The translations under genes and the position numbers were made by a program. From Lentimicrobium saccharophilum (GTDB lineage Bacteria; Bacteroidota; Bacteroidia; Bacteroidales; Lentimicrobiaceae), in the NCBI RefSeq assembly GCF_001192835.1, contig NZ_DF968183.1, positions 992,001 through 1,056,000 on the forward strand: DNA of 64,000 nt. The letters run 5' to 3'. The notes under the pieces are model-generated. The model saw nothing but the letters and a program-made list of their open reading frames with translations. It did no database searches and was not told the origin of the DNA. How positions within the stretch are numbered: position 1 is the first letter of the stretch; each line of letters opens with the position of its first letter. Below, piece after piece: positions 51,777 through 61,521 of the stretch.

Positions 51777-53039
51777 ATGGTCAAAAGAGTCATCGCGCTT
51801 TTTATTATTATTACATCGCTTGAGCTCTTCAATTTTGCCTTTATAGGCAAAGAGATTACAAAAGTTGCAGAAATTGCCGGAATTGGTGTTATCCTGCTGG
51901 TGATTGTGCTTCAGTTGATTTATCACAAAGGGGAAGGTTTCAGGATGACGTATAAGTGGGAAGTCGGGTTGATTCTTCTCGCACTGGTTACCAGTATGTT
52001 TATGGCATATTCGGCGCATAATCAGAATTTTCAGACGACACTGATTGCGCAACGTTTTATGTATTTCTATTTTTTTTATTACGCATTGCACATGTTGAGA
52101 ATTCCGGATAAAGAACTGGAAAAAATCATCCTGTATCTGGCCCTGATCTATGTGTTCTTTTATATTATCCAGTATTTTGCCTATCCAACAATTATTTTCA
52201 GGGTCCGGGTGATTGAGGAAAGGGGAACCATCAGGATTTTTCAGGTTGGCCTTTCATATATGATTCTTGCATATTTCTATGTACTGAACAGAAGTTTTGA
52301 CAAATTATCGCTCAGGGGAATCGGCATGTTGTTTTTGTTTTTCAGTGTGATTATACTTATGGGTACCCGGCAGCTTTTATTTTCCATGTTCCTTCTGACT
52401 ATGCTCAATATCCTGATGAGCCGCAAAGTAAAATCAAAACTAATGGTGATCTTACTTGCGATGTTTGCAGCGATTCCGGTTGTACTGATGTTTCAGGATA
52501 TATTTACAAGCATTATCAGTTTATCGAAAGAGCAGAGTGTAGGCTTTGAAGAAAATATAAGGGTATTGGCCGGCACATTCTTCCTCACAGAGTTTTTCCC
52601 GAACAACCTCGCCTACTTAACAGGGAATGGCGCTGACAGTGCAAATTCGGGCTATGGAATGACAATACAGATGTACAAGGATGTGTTTGGTTTCTATCAA
52701 TCCGATGTCGGCATTATTGGAGACTACAGCAAATTCGGAATTCTGTTTCTTGCTGGTGTATTCTCTATCCTTTACCGGACGCTGAAAACAAGTTTCAGCG
52801 ATGATCTTAATTACATTAAATACTTTTTTCTTTTTGTGATATTAACAGGCATTACCGGTGCAGGTCCGTTTGGGGATGCCAATTCAATTGTTACCATCAG
52901 CATTATCTTATACCTGGCTGATGTCGACAAACATAATCGCGAACTGGAGGAAGAAGAACAAGCCCTTGCAGGCAGCGACCCTGATGCGGTTGCAAACACT
53001 GCTGAAGAAAATCCGGTGGAAAACAACTATACTTACTAA
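51777..53039 (+). CDS. O-antigen polymerase/ligase-like membrane protein (Wzy-like)
   Basis: A 420-aa integral membrane protein with ten or more hydrophobic segments and a large periplasmic loop after the mid-point (about 250-325), which contains LTGNGADSANSG. This is the general plan of Wzy polymerases and WaaL ligases; the two cannot be told apart by eye, but the locus already has a flippase and needs a polymerase. The C-terminal tail after the last helix is acidic (R-E-L-E-E-E-E-Q). Its stop overlaps the next start (TAATG). Confidence 0.75.
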   Translation: MVKRVIALFIIITSLELFNFAFIGKEITKVAEIAGIGVILLVIVLQLIYHKGEGFRMTYKWEVGLILLALVTSMFMAYSAHNQNFQTTLIAQRFMYFYFFYYALHMLRIPDKELEKIILYLALIYVFFYIIQYFAYPTIIFRVRVIEERGTIRIFQVGLSYMILAYFYVLNRSFDKLSLRGIGMLFLFFSVIILMGTRQLLFSMFLLTMLNILMSRKVKSKLMVILLAMFAAIPVVLMFQDIFTSIISLSKEQSVGFEENIRVLAGTFFLTEFFPNNLAYLTGNGADSANSGYGMTIQMYKDVFGFYQSDVGIIGDYSKFGILFLAGVFSILYRTLKTSFSDDLNYIKYFFLFVILTGITGAGPFGDANSIVTISIILYLADVDKHNRELEEEEQALAGSDPDAVANTAEENPVENNYTY

Positions 53040-53959
53040 TGAACGAAGCAAACATAGCCGTCCTTATTCCTGTGCATAACGGGTTGCATTTCACTTCAAA
53101 GTGCCTGAAGGATTTGTATCATCAGATCAACCTGCTCAGCAACGAAACAAAAAAATTCACCATCGTTGTTATTGATGATGGATCTACAGATAAAAGCCAG
53201 GAATGGATTAAGGCCAACTATCCTGAAACCGTAATATTGAATGGAGATGGCAGTCTGTGGTGGGGAGGAGGCATCAATAAGGGAACTCAGTATGCCATTG
53301 ATGAACTTAAATGTGATTATGTTCTTTGGTGGAACAATGATATACATACGGACGGCGATTATTTCAGGAATCTGCTGCTGATAGCCAGCGAAACTGAGGA
53401 AAATACAATTATTGGCTCGAAAATATATTTTGCTGACAAGCCGGAAGTTATCTGGTCAATGGGAGGAATTTTCGATACCAGGTCCGGCAGAAAATATACC
53501 ATCGGGATGCTTCAGAAAGATTCAGAGCAATTCAGCCGGCCTATTGAAGCTGACTGGCTCCCCGGAATGGGGACACTTATACACCGTTCCGTTTTCGAGA
53601 AGATTGGATACGTTAATGCAACTGATTTCCCCCAATATCATGGTGACAGTGATTTCACTTTCAGGGCAAAACTTGCGGGATACCGTATTTTAGTATCACC
53701 ATTGCTGAAGATATGGAACGACAAAAGCAATTCCGGGCTGCATCATTATAACAGTTTCCGATTGCTTATTAAATCACTGACCGATATCAAATCAAACAAT
53801 AATGTGAAGAAGGATGTTCTTTTCTATCACAAATACGCCACCTCACCGGTGGCATATATTGCATTGGCTCACAAATACATATATTACATCGGCGGATTTT
53901 TTAAATGGAAAATTCTCAGCCTGGCGGGTTTTAAAAAACGCGATTCCCAACTGAAATAG
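53039..53959 (+). CDS. Glycosyltransferase family 2 (GT-A)
   Basis: A 306-aa inverting GT-A enzyme. It opens with IAVLIPVHNGLHFTSKCL, has the nucleotide loop VIDDGSTDKS, then GDGSLWWGGGINKG and the metal-binding LWWNNDIHTDGDY. The acceptor-side WLPGMGTLIHRSVFEKIG and YHGDSDFTFRAKLAGY follow. The W-W-G-G-G-x-N-x-G block is frequent in rhamnosyltransferase-like GT2 members. It would add one sugar to the lipid-linked unit. Confidence 0.87.
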   Translation: MNEANIAVLIPVHNGLHFTSKCLKDLYHQINLLSNETKKFTIVVIDDGSTDKSQEWIKANYPETVILNGDGSLWWGGGINKGTQYAIDELKCDYVLWWNNDIHTDGDYFRNLLLIASETEENTIIGSKIYFADKPEVIWSMGGIFDTRSGRKYTIGMLQKDSEQFSRPIEADWLPGMGTLIHRSVFEKIGYVNATDFPQYHGDSDFTFRAKLAGYRILVSPLLKIWNDKSNSGLHHYNSFRLLIKSLTDIKSNNNVKKDVLFYHKYATSPVAYIALAHKYIYYIGGFFKWKILSLAGFKKRDSQLK

Positions 53960-53965
53960 TAAAAA

Positions 53966-55135
53966 ATGAAAGTTTCAATTTTTAATGGTGCAGGACAGGT
54001 TGATTATTTGTACGGGCTGGTTTCCGGACTTGCCCAGTTTAAAGAAGACCAGATTAATGTTCTGGATGCCGATGTAACCGGTGATTTATTCCTTCAATAT
54101 CCCAATGTCAGATATATTCCGGTTTTCAGGTTTCTGCCAAAGAATTCTTCCTTTTTCAGTAAAGGGTTAAACATCGTGCGGTTTTATTTCAGACAAATAT
54201 GGTACCTTCTCACCTCTTCTCCGGGAATTGTTCATTTTCAATGGCTTGACAGATATAAACTTATTGACAGGCTTATTCTGCCAACGATTGCCAGAATGAT
54301 GGGCAACAAGGTTGTATTGACCGTTCACAATATAAATGCCGGCAGCAGAGACAATAAAGATTCAAAGATTAACAGGCTGACGCTAAAATATCTTTACCGG
54401 ATATCAAACCACCTGATTGTGCATACTCCTTTAAGTAAATCTGAACTGATTACTGAATTTGGCACCCAGGATTCTAAAATTTCCGTTGTCAGGCATGGTT
54501 TGAACAACAGGGTCAGTCACAAAGGATTGAAATCCCGGGAAGGCAGAGAATTGCTTGGCATCCGTGACAATGAAAAAACAGTGCTGTTTTTCGGCAATAT
54601 CGATCATTATAAAGGGCTTGATATCCTGATCAAATGTCTTGACTTCTTGCCTGATAACATTATAGACAATTTCCGGCTGCTCATCGCCGGTAACTCAAAA
54701 GATGAGAATTACACTGGAAAAATACTATCCGACATTTCGGACTCCACTCACAGTCAGCTGATTAATTACAGAATATGCTATATCCCTGATGAGGATGTAG
54801 AGCAATACTTTACAGCTGCTGATTGCATCGTACTGCCATACAGAAAAATATATCAGTCAGGTGTCATTTTTATGGCATATACCTTTGGATTACCAATTAT
54901 TGTGACAGATATAGGAAATTTTAAAAATGACATGCTGGAAGGTAAAACCGGCATGATAATCAAAGAAAATACACCGGAAATGCTTTCCAAAACCATTACT
55001 GACTTCTTTAGTTCGGAGATGTATCTTAAACTCTCGGAAACAAGGGGTTTTATTAAAAAATGGGCCATTGAAAATTATGGTTGGGAAAGTATTGGGAAAG
55101 AAACCCGTAACTGCTACCTGAAATTATTTAAATAA
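53966..55135 (+). CDS. Glycosyltransferase family 4, locus II
   Basis: A 389-aa GT-B enzyme. The N-terminal domain includes VHFQWLDRYKLIDR and LTVHNINAGSRDN, where the HxQ/HN pair lines the donor site. The C-terminal domain has TVLFFGNIDHYKGLDILIKCL and LPYRKIYQSGVIFMAYTFGLPIIVTD. The usual acidic E-x7-E first residue is replaced by a Q-S-G pattern, a common variant. The gene starts 6 bases after GT2. It transfers a sugar whose identity is not determined. Confidence 0.83.
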   Translation: MKVSIFNGAGQVDYLYGLVSGLAQFKEDQINVLDADVTGDLFLQYPNVRYIPVFRFLPKNSSFFSKGLNIVRFYFRQIWYLLTSSPGIVHFQWLDRYKLIDRLILPTIARMMGNKVVLTVHNINAGSRDNKDSKINRLTLKYLYRISNHLIVHTPLSKSELITEFGTQDSKISVVRHGLNNRVSHKGLKSREGRELLGIRDNEKTVLFFGNIDHYKGLDILIKCLDFLPDNIIDNFRLLIAGNSKDENYTGKILSDISDSTHSQLINYRICYIPDEDVEQYFTAADCIVLPYRKIYQSGVIFMAYTFGLPIIVTDIGNFKNDMLEGKTGMIIKENTPEMLSKTITDFFSSEMYLKLSETRGFIKKWAIENYGWESIGKETRNCYLKLFK

Positions 55136-55358
55136 CCTTCATTTTATCAAAGCCTTAAGGAAAACAATCAGATATTGCATTCGCCGGTTATAAGAAAGGG
55201 AGTCATCCGAATAATGAATTTACCGGCCAAATGTGCCACTTATTTATTTACTTTTAGCAGAATTTTCTTTTCAACCCTTACAAACCAGAACTGCTTTGGA
55301 TTGTTGGTATTTCATTACAGCAGCCAATCATTTGGGCCGAATCATATAAATTAACAAT

Positions 55359-56147
55359 ATGAAAGTTAGCGACAGGCCGGTTATTTTTTTCCGGAATGAT
55401 GACGTAAGGGAGCGCCTTGACTACACCCTGATCAGTCTGACAGAGCTATTTCTGAAACAACAGATTCCGCTTGCCCATGCTGTAGAGCCTGCAAACATCA
55501 CGCCCGAAGTTGTCAACTGGTTAAAATCATTAAAGACAGACTACCCCCGGTTAATTGACATCGTACAGCATGGTTACAATCACAATGCTGAAAACCCGGG
55601 CATAAAGATGGAATTCGGTGGCTCCCGGAATTACGCCGATCAATACAATGACATTCTCAAAGGGAAAGACCTGATGTATGAATATTTTTCTGAACACTGG
55701 TCCCCTGTTTTCACTTTTCCTTACGGCACTTATAATTCCGGTTCCCTGAGAGCTCTTTCTGACTGCGGATTTAAAATACTTTCTTCGAAGATCAAATTTA
55801 CCATGAAAGCCAGGTTAAAAAATTTCCTTGGCCGTTCGCTTGGAAAGGACTTCATTTTTGGAAAATCCGTCAACTATCATCCGGGTGTCAGAAGTAATTA
55901 CAACTTCAGCGAAATCTCGGTTTCGGTGAACCTGATCAGAAAATACACAGGATATGAAACAGCTGACCATTACAACCTTCAGGAAATTCTTTACCAGATT
56001 GAAGCAGCCCGAAAACATACATCCATCATCGGGATTCTGATGCATCACCGCTTCCATGGTAATCATCTGGACATGATTCAGGAATTACTGACTCACCTTA
56101 GAAATACCGGATATTCTTTTGTTTCATTTTCTGAGCTGATGTATTAA
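55359..56147 (+). CDS. NodB-type polysaccharide deacetylase, locus II
   Basis: A 262-aa deacetylase of a different subgroup from those in locus I. The Asp pair lies in IFFRNDDVRER near residue 13, and the H-x3-H motif in DIVQHGYNHNAENPG near 74. The FTFPYGTYN stretch follows around residue 125. A final HHRFHG element occurs around residue 230. There is no signal peptide, so cytoplasmic or membrane-face action is expected. A 223-base space precedes it, without a clear promoter. Confidence 0.8.
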   Translation: MKVSDRPVIFFRNDDVRERLDYTLISLTELFLKQQIPLAHAVEPANITPEVVNWLKSLKTDYPRLIDIVQHGYNHNAENPGIKMEFGGSRNYADQYNDILKGKDLMYEYFSEHWSPVFTFPYGTYNSGSLRALSDCGFKILSSKIKFTMKARLKNFLGRSLGKDFIFGKSVNYHPGVRSNYNFSEISVSVNLIRKYTGYETADHYNLQEILYQIEAARKHTSIIGILMHHRFHGNHLDMIQELLTHLRNTGYSFVSFSELMY

Positions 56148-56167
56148 CTGTCTAAAATTATCAGTAC

Positions 56168-58027
56168 ATGAAAGAGTTTATTCATGAAATCGATATTGAC
56201 AAGCAGATCAAGCCCAAAATGGCAGGATATCTTCTTGTTGAATCGGATCCGAATGACCCGGACAGAAGCCAGAACATCCTTTCTGAAGGCATCAGGAATT
56301 TTTTCGGCGGGTTTGGCAACAGGGCACATATCTACTCCCTGGGTAAATTCATCTTTGCGCTGCTGATTCCTGACGAAATTCACAAACTGGACATTTGTGG
56401 CTTTATCAGGGATAAACGGGATTTTGCTTTTATAGAGGGTACGTTTTATGAATCACCCACTCCCGATAGCTTAATTAAAAACAGGAAAGATGCAGGAAAT
56501 TATCTTGCTGAAGAAATTCTGAATATATGCAGATCAGGGAATCCGGACAAACTTAAAGAACTCAACGGGAGATATTCAGGCTTCTCCTATCTTTATGAAA
56601 CCGACACCCTGATCATTTTCAATGACCAGTTGGGTGGTAACAGGATTTATGTTTATGACAACAGCAAAGTCTTCGCTATCAGCAATAATGTTTTTGCGCT
56701 GGCATCAAATCCGGCTCTGCAGATTTCAATCAATGAACAATCAATTGCAGAAATACTTCAGTTGGAATATCCGCTATACAGAAATACTGAATTCAATGAG
56801 ATAACCCTCATTGTACCGTCTGATATCTATATCCGGAAGGGGAAATCAGTCGTTTACCGGAAGTATTACCAGAAGTTCGACAGAAGCAGGAAAATGTCGG
56901 ACAACAGTTACATCGAAGGCCTGAAGCATGTCATTGATTCTTTTTTTAAGAAACTTTACCAGCAGGTTGAAGAGCCACTTGGAATTTTCATGTCGAAAGG
57001 AAAAGACAGCAGGATATTTCTGCCATTCATGGAACACAACCAAATACCATATATACCTTATGTTTTCAAAGACGGAACAGGGGTTTTTGATTACCCTTAC
57101 GTAAAAAGAATTGCAGAATTGCTGCAAAAAGACTTACATGTACTTGAGTCATATTCGATTGACCGTCGCCTCGCGTTTATGATTGCAATGAGCACAACGC
57201 CAACATTTTCATGGGGCGCTTTGGGCAGTCTGGCATCCGGCTATTCTTCAACGGCATTGATGGGACTTTTCGGAGACATGAGTTCGGGCAAGATGCCTTC
57301 ATTCAGGGTTCCTGGTATTAAAACCCGTGATGATATGATCCATGGCATTTTTGATTGGATTACCAAAGGTGTTACACGCGAAATTTTCAAGGAATCGCTG
57401 ACCTGCTATAATAAATATGACATCTGGAATCAATATACATCACTATACAAGGAGTATCCGGAATCGGAGCTCCTGATTGACACAGAGATTCACCACGACA
57501 CTGACAACCGCTCATTTCGCAACACCCAGCCGATCCTGCTGCGTGCACAGCACTTTCTGACGCCTGTCACCCCATTTGCCGACAGAGAAATACTTAAAGC
57601 CTATCACTCGTTACCGGCAAGCCTGATACGTTCTCAAAAAGCACATGCGAAGATTGCGGCAACCGAGCAAAAATCCAATTCTGTCAGATCCACGGCTTTC
57701 CCCGTTTCCCTGAAACTTGAAAGCCGTATTCGCCCTGCAATGCTCCAGATTATCAGATTCAACAACAGGAACAGCAACCTTCTGCTCCGTTGGCAAATTA
57801 AAAAGTTTAATCCGTACGTTGAAACAGATCATTTCATCCCTCGATCAGACTATTTCAGGAATTTATTCATTGACAAAAAATCAATCAGACCAGGTCATAA
57901 ACGCTTACTGACCCGAATGTATAACACTGACGATTACCTTCACCTGATTTTTCATGACAATATCAGATCTTTTTGCAGGACACCGGATATTGTTTATAAT
58001 GAAATGGAAGCGATGCAGAAAAATTGA
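56168..58027 (+). CDS. Asparagine-synthase-like enzyme lacking the glutaminase site
   Basis: A 619-aa two-domain protein. The N-terminal part (about 1-220) looks like the class II glutamine amidotransferase fold (LNGRYSGFSYLYETDTLIIFNDQLGGNRIYVY), but the catalytic Cys2 is absent, so it cannot use glutamine as in true AsnB. The second part has an ATP-pyrophosphatase domain with a changed P-loop, FMSKGKDSR near residue 280 in place of SGGxDS. Such proteins form amide or related bonds through an adenylate and occur in glycan and antibiotic loci. Here it may amidate a sugar acid; the reaction is inferred. Confidence 0.7.
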   Translation: MKEFIHEIDIDKQIKPKMAGYLLVESDPNDPDRSQNILSEGIRNFFGGFGNRAHIYSLGKFIFALLIPDEIHKLDICGFIRDKRDFAFIEGTFYESPTPDSLIKNRKDAGNYLAEEILNICRSGNPDKLKELNGRYSGFSYLYETDTLIIFNDQLGGNRIYVYDNSKVFAISNNVFALASNPALQISINEQSIAEILQLEYPLYRNTEFNEITLIVPSDIYIRKGKSVVYRKYYQKFDRSRKMSDNSYIEGLKHVIDSFFKKLYQQVEEPLGIFMSKGKDSRIFLPFMEHNQIPYIPYVFKDGTGVFDYPYVKRIAELLQKDLHVLESYSIDRRLAFMIAMSTTPTFSWGALGSLASGYSSTALMGLFGDMSSGKMPSFRVPGIKTRDDMIHGIFDWITKGVTREIFKESLTCYNKYDIWNQYTSLYKEYPESELLIDTEIHHDTDNRSFRNTQPILLRAQHFLTPVTPFADREILKAYHSLPASLIRSQKAHAKIAATEQKSNSVRSTAFPVSLKLESRIRPAMLQIIRFNNRNSNLLLRWQIKKFNPYVETDHFIPRSDYFRNLFIDKKSIRPGHKRLLTRMYNTDDYLHLIFHDNIRSFCRTPDIVYNEMEAMQKN

Positions 58028-58059
58028 AATCCAACAATCAAAGAACAGGACTTCTCTGT

Positions 58060-59217
58060 ATGAAAAAATGGATTATCTTCAGCGGTACCGACTGGTTCAG
58101 ACCTTCTGTTACCAGTACCCGTCAGATAATGATGCAATTTAAGCTAAAAGGATATTATATTCTGTGGGTAAATCCTATCGCATTTAAATCTCCGGCGGTA
58201 AATTCGGAGAACAGAAAATCAATGCGAAAAAAAATACTGAACAAATTGCAGACCCACCTTAAGTTTATCAGGAAAGCAGATCAGGGAGTTTACGTATTGG
58301 TTCCCTTCTACATTCCTCTGTTCAGTGCAACCGGCGATAAGATCAATGACATGCTGATCAGGCTTCAAATAGCAGTTATTACGTTTTTTCTGGGCATCAG
58401 GATCAGAGAAACCATTTTGTGGATATCGGGTAGCTTCACCTTATCGCCGGTTCTGCATAAACCTTTTTACCGCAAAATTTATCAGGCGGCCGACCTTATC
58501 TCAGATTTCAGGACCAGCAACCAGGCACTTCTGAAAGAACTCCGGAGAAAAGAACATTACCTCGGGACTCATGTCGATCTTTTATTCGCAAGTTCTCCGA
58601 ATATCAGGACTAAACTGGAACAACTTACAGGCAGGCAGGTTTCCTTGTTAACTCATGGTGTAAACTTCACACATTTCAATACTGCAGTGGAAGTAAATCC
58701 GTTTATGTTAAAAGTTAAGGCATCGGGCCTGCCGGTTGCCGGTTATTTTGGAACACTTTCAGATGCCAATGACAAAGAAGTCTTCAGAATACTTGCAGAG
58801 CGCGGATTTTCGGTTGTAATTATCGGAAAAGTGCTGGGAGATTACTCTTCACTTGAAAATCTTGACAACATTTATTTTACCGGCCCTGTTGATTTTAAGG
58901 AACTCCCCTCCTATGCCCGGGCTTTCGATGTTTGTCTGCTCAACTGGATTATGGCCGACTGGATTTACAATTCATACCCTGTTAAGACCCTTGAATACCT
59001 GGCTATGGGCAAGCCCATTGTCAGTTGCCCCATCCCGGTAGTAAAGGAACTTTTTGGTTCACTGGTATACTTCGCAGATACGCCTGAAGAATACCTGGAA
59101 AAAGCCTTGCTTGCATTGAAAGAAAACAGCAGAGAATTATCAGAAGCCAGAGTCAGTGCAGCCGCAGAACACACCTGGGAAAGTAAATTTAAAACCATAG
59201 AATCTGCAATCCAATGA
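58060..59217 (+). CDS. Glycosyltransferase (GT-B, GT4/GT1-like), locus II
   Basis: A 385-aa glycosyltransferase. It opens with KKWIIFSGTDWFRPSVTSTRQ and ILWVNPIAF, the start seen in a group of capsule GT-B enzymes. The C-terminal part shows AGYFGTLSDANDKEVFRIL, then YNSYPVKTLEYLAMGKPIVSCP, the donor-binding loop. The frame opens at a TTG that overlaps the previous stop, but the ATG at 58060 sits at the conserved start. It is coupled to the following ligase gene by a 4-base overlap. Confidence 0.8.
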   Translation: MKKWIIFSGTDWFRPSVTSTRQIMMQFKLKGYYILWVNPIAFKSPAVNSENRKSMRKKILNKLQTHLKFIRKADQGVYVLVPFYIPLFSATGDKINDMLIRLQIAVITFFLGIRIRETILWISGSFTLSPVLHKPFYRKIYQAADLISDFRTSNQALLKELRRKEHYLGTHVDLLFASSPNIRTKLEQLTGRQVSLLTHGVNFTHFNTAVEVNPFMLKVKASGLPVAGYFGTLSDANDKEVFRILAERGFSVVIIGKVLGDYSSLENLDNIYFTGPVDFKELPSYARAFDVCLLNWIMADWIYNSYPVKTLEYLAMGKPIVSCPIPVVKELFGSLVYFADTPEEYLEKALLALKENSRELSEARVSAAAEHTWESKFKTIESAIQ

Positions 59218-60515
59218 AGACAGGCATAAAACTCATTGACCTGGCCAGGGGCACCGATATCCTGGGTAAATACAAGGAGCTTGTCAGGCTTTGGGATAAT
59301 AAATCGCCTCTTGAGGAAGCCCGTAATAAGAACCTTGCCGGATTCCTGCTGGCCATCAGGAGCCAGAACCGATTTTACAGCCCCTTACTGGGTAGATTTA
59401 GCCCGGATGAGATCATTGACAATCCGCAGAAGGTGCTGACAGACATGCCGGTCATCGACAAAAAAATGCTATCCGAAAACCAGCATCTGGTTTTTACCCC
59501 GGTTAAAGGCGTTGACTATCAGTTTAAGAAAACAGGAGGCAGCACCGGCGAACCTTTCCGGTATTATGTCGACAAGGAGCACCTCTCCTGGATGTGGGCA
59601 CATAACTATCTGTTCTGGCACAACAACTGCGGTTATGAACCCGGGGAGCCGTTTGTTACAATAGCCGGTAACTCTCTCCGCACAGTCAATAAAAAATTTT
59701 CTGAGAGTATTTATCACAAACTTCAGAACAATTATTTCCTTAAGGGTGACATGATCGACAATAATCTGAAACCGGATCTTTCAAAATTAAAGAAAGCGGT
59801 GTTGATTTATGGATACCCCAGCTCAATCCTTAACATTATAAAATCAGTGCCTGAGTTCTCATCACATTTCAAGGGGCTCAGGGCAATTTTCACAACCTCT
59901 GAGCAATTAATACCATCGGTTCGCAGACAAATAGAGGCGGCATTCAATAAACCTGTATTTGATATTTACGGGGCTAATGATGGTGGAATCCTGGGATGTG
60001 AATGTCCTGAACACCAGGGATATCATTACAATTTTCTCAATTGCTTTGCTGAAACATTGACAACAGAAGACGGGTTTACCGAATTGTTGCTGACCAACAC
60101 AAACAGTCAGAACTATCCCTTCATAAGATACCGTGTCGGAGATATAGGAAGTATCACCAGCGACAGATGCATATGCGGCTCTGCATGGCCAAGGATAATT
60201 GATTTAAAAGGCAGAACAAGGGACCTTATCAGAAAACCGGATGGTGGTTCAATTCATGGAGCATATTTCAATAAAATTCTATTTGACTTCCCCGAGGTCG
60301 ACGCCTACCGCATTGTTCAGGAAACTGATTATTCGGTGACTGTTTATATTCACCTGAAGCAAATGCAACTATTTGACAAAATGGCAACAAAACTGACCGC
60401 CACGCTGAATAAACTTCTGCCAGAACTCTCCTTTTCAATTGTGCAAATGCAGGAATACAATCCGACCAATGCAAAGTTTAAATTAATTGAAAGCCATGTC
60501 AATCAATCTATGTAG
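59214..60515 (+). CDS. PaaK/CapK-like adenylate-forming ligase
   Basis: A 433-aa protein of the phenylacetate-CoA-ligase-like family. The phosphate loop is KKTGGSTGEPFRYYV near residue 103, followed by YGYPSSIL, ITTSEQ-type motif IFTTSEQLIPSVRRQIE, and FDIYGANDGGILGCEC. A cysteine set (GCECPEH and CICGSAW) may bind zinc. In polysaccharide clusters this family (CapK) is thought to activate a carboxylic acid that is then joined to the sugar. It begins inside the GT stop (ATGA) and overlaps capA by 20 bases. Confidence 0.8.
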   Translation: MKTGIKLIDLARGTDILGKYKELVRLWDNKSPLEEARNKNLAGFLLAIRSQNRFYSPLLGRFSPDEIIDNPQKVLTDMPVIDKKMLSENQHLVFTPVKGVDYQFKKTGGSTGEPFRYYVDKEHLSWMWAHNYLFWHNNCGYEPGEPFVTIAGNSLRTVNKKFSESIYHKLQNNYFLKGDMIDNNLKPDLSKLKKAVLIYGYPSSILNIIKSVPEFSSHFKGLRAIFTTSEQLIPSVRRQIEAAFNKPVFDIYGANDGGILGCECPEHQGYHYNFLNCFAETLTTEDGFTELLLTNTNSQNYPFIRYRVGDIGSITSDRCICGSAWPRIIDLKGRTRDLIRKPDGGSIHGAYFNKILFDFPEVDAYRIVQETDYSVTVYIHLKQMQLFDKMATKLTATLNKLLPELSFSIVQMQEYNPTNAKFKLIESHVNQSM

Positions 60516-61521
60516 TGTCGGTGATATTATGCTTGGCGAAAATGTTCATCATTTCGGCCGGGGAATTATAAAAAAATTCAGCAGCGATTATACCAGGCTG
60601 CTGAGTCCGAAGGTCTATGAGGTAATATCAGAGGCAGACATCCTTATTTTTAACATGGAGTCGGGTTTTGCCCCGGATATTCATTTCTTGAAGCGTAACA
60701 TCAGCAACGGAGTTTATCTTGCACCTGAAAGTGCTGCAACTATTTTCAGAAAGATCAATGCAATTAAAATAGCCAACGTTGCCAACAATCATTTCAGTCA
60801 GCATGGAGTGCAATCTGCCGGACATAGCCTTCAGTTTCTCGAAAAAGAAGGCATTCTTGTCGCAGGAAGAGACAACACCCCCCTGGTTATAGAAATGAAC
60901 AGCAAAGTTTTAAAAATCTGGGGAGTAAGCCTTATAGATGATAAGAATTACTGCGGTCAGTACTTTCGCAGTTCCAACAACAATCTTATCCGTGATTTGA
61001 ATCTCAGCCGGAAAGCCGATAATGAAATCCGCATCATCAGCATTCATTGGGGTGATGAATATCTGACACTGGAAAATGCACAACAGCAAATTCTTGCACA
61101 GGAATTAAGCGATGCCGGTTTTGATTTCATACTTGGACATCATCCGCATGTGATACAGTCTGTAGTCAGACTAAATAAAACTTGGACTGTCTTTAGTCAC
61201 GGCAACTTTATTTTCGATCAGAACTTTTCCAAATTAACCCAAACGGGATTGATTTTCAATGCCAATCTTTCCGATAATCATCCAAAATTATTATTTTCGC
61301 ATCAGAAAATGTTCCAGGTTAAAGAACTCAGAGCAACCAGCCCTGAAGCATTGAATCATTATTGCAAAAAGCACTTTCATCCACGAAAGCCATTTTTTAT
61401 GCGGATCAGGATGAAAGTTGAATTAATTGTTCATTTTTATGAGCTCAACAGAAGTGTAATCGTCGTTTTTATGAAAAGACTTTTACGTAAAAGCAGTAGT
61501 CGCCATAATGGGGAAAATTAA
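60496..61521 (+). CDS. CapA-family metallophosphatase-fold protein
   Basis: A 341-aa protein with the PGA_cap fold: CSVGDIMLGENV near the start, NMESGFAPD, ANVANNHFSQHG near 95, IHWGDEYLTLE near 182, LGHHPHVIQSV near 215 and FSHGNFIFDQ near 235. These metal-site motifs match CapA of poly-gamma-glutamate synthesis and related proteins in glycan loci. No signal peptide or N-terminal membrane anchor is seen, unlike Bacillus CapA. It overlaps both neighbours. Its role next to an adenylate-forming ligase suggests amino-acid or acid modification of the glycan. Confidence 0.82.
   Translation: MSINLCSVGDIMLGENVHHFGRGIIKKFSSDYTRLLSPKVYEVISEADILIFNMESGFAPDIHFLKRNISNGVYLAPESAATIFRKINAIKIANVANNHFSQHGVQSAGHSLQFLEKEGILVAGRDNTPLVIEMNSKVLKIWGVSLIDDKNYCGQYFRSSNNNLIRDLNLSRKADNEIRIISIHWGDEYLTLENAQQQILAQELSDAGFDFILGHHPHVIQSVVRLNKTWTVFSHGNFIFDQNFSKLTQTGLIFNANLSDNHPKLLFSHQKMFQVKELRATSPEALNHYCKKHFHPRKPFFMRIRMKVELIVHFYELNRSVIVVFMKRLLRKSSSRHNGEN

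Noticed and set aside
51615-52091. 158-codon minus-strand frame overlapping the start of the locus II polymerase
   Set aside because: It lies opposite a membrane protein gene with good family features; the low-complexity His/Asn/Lys-rich translation is typical of an antisense shadow.
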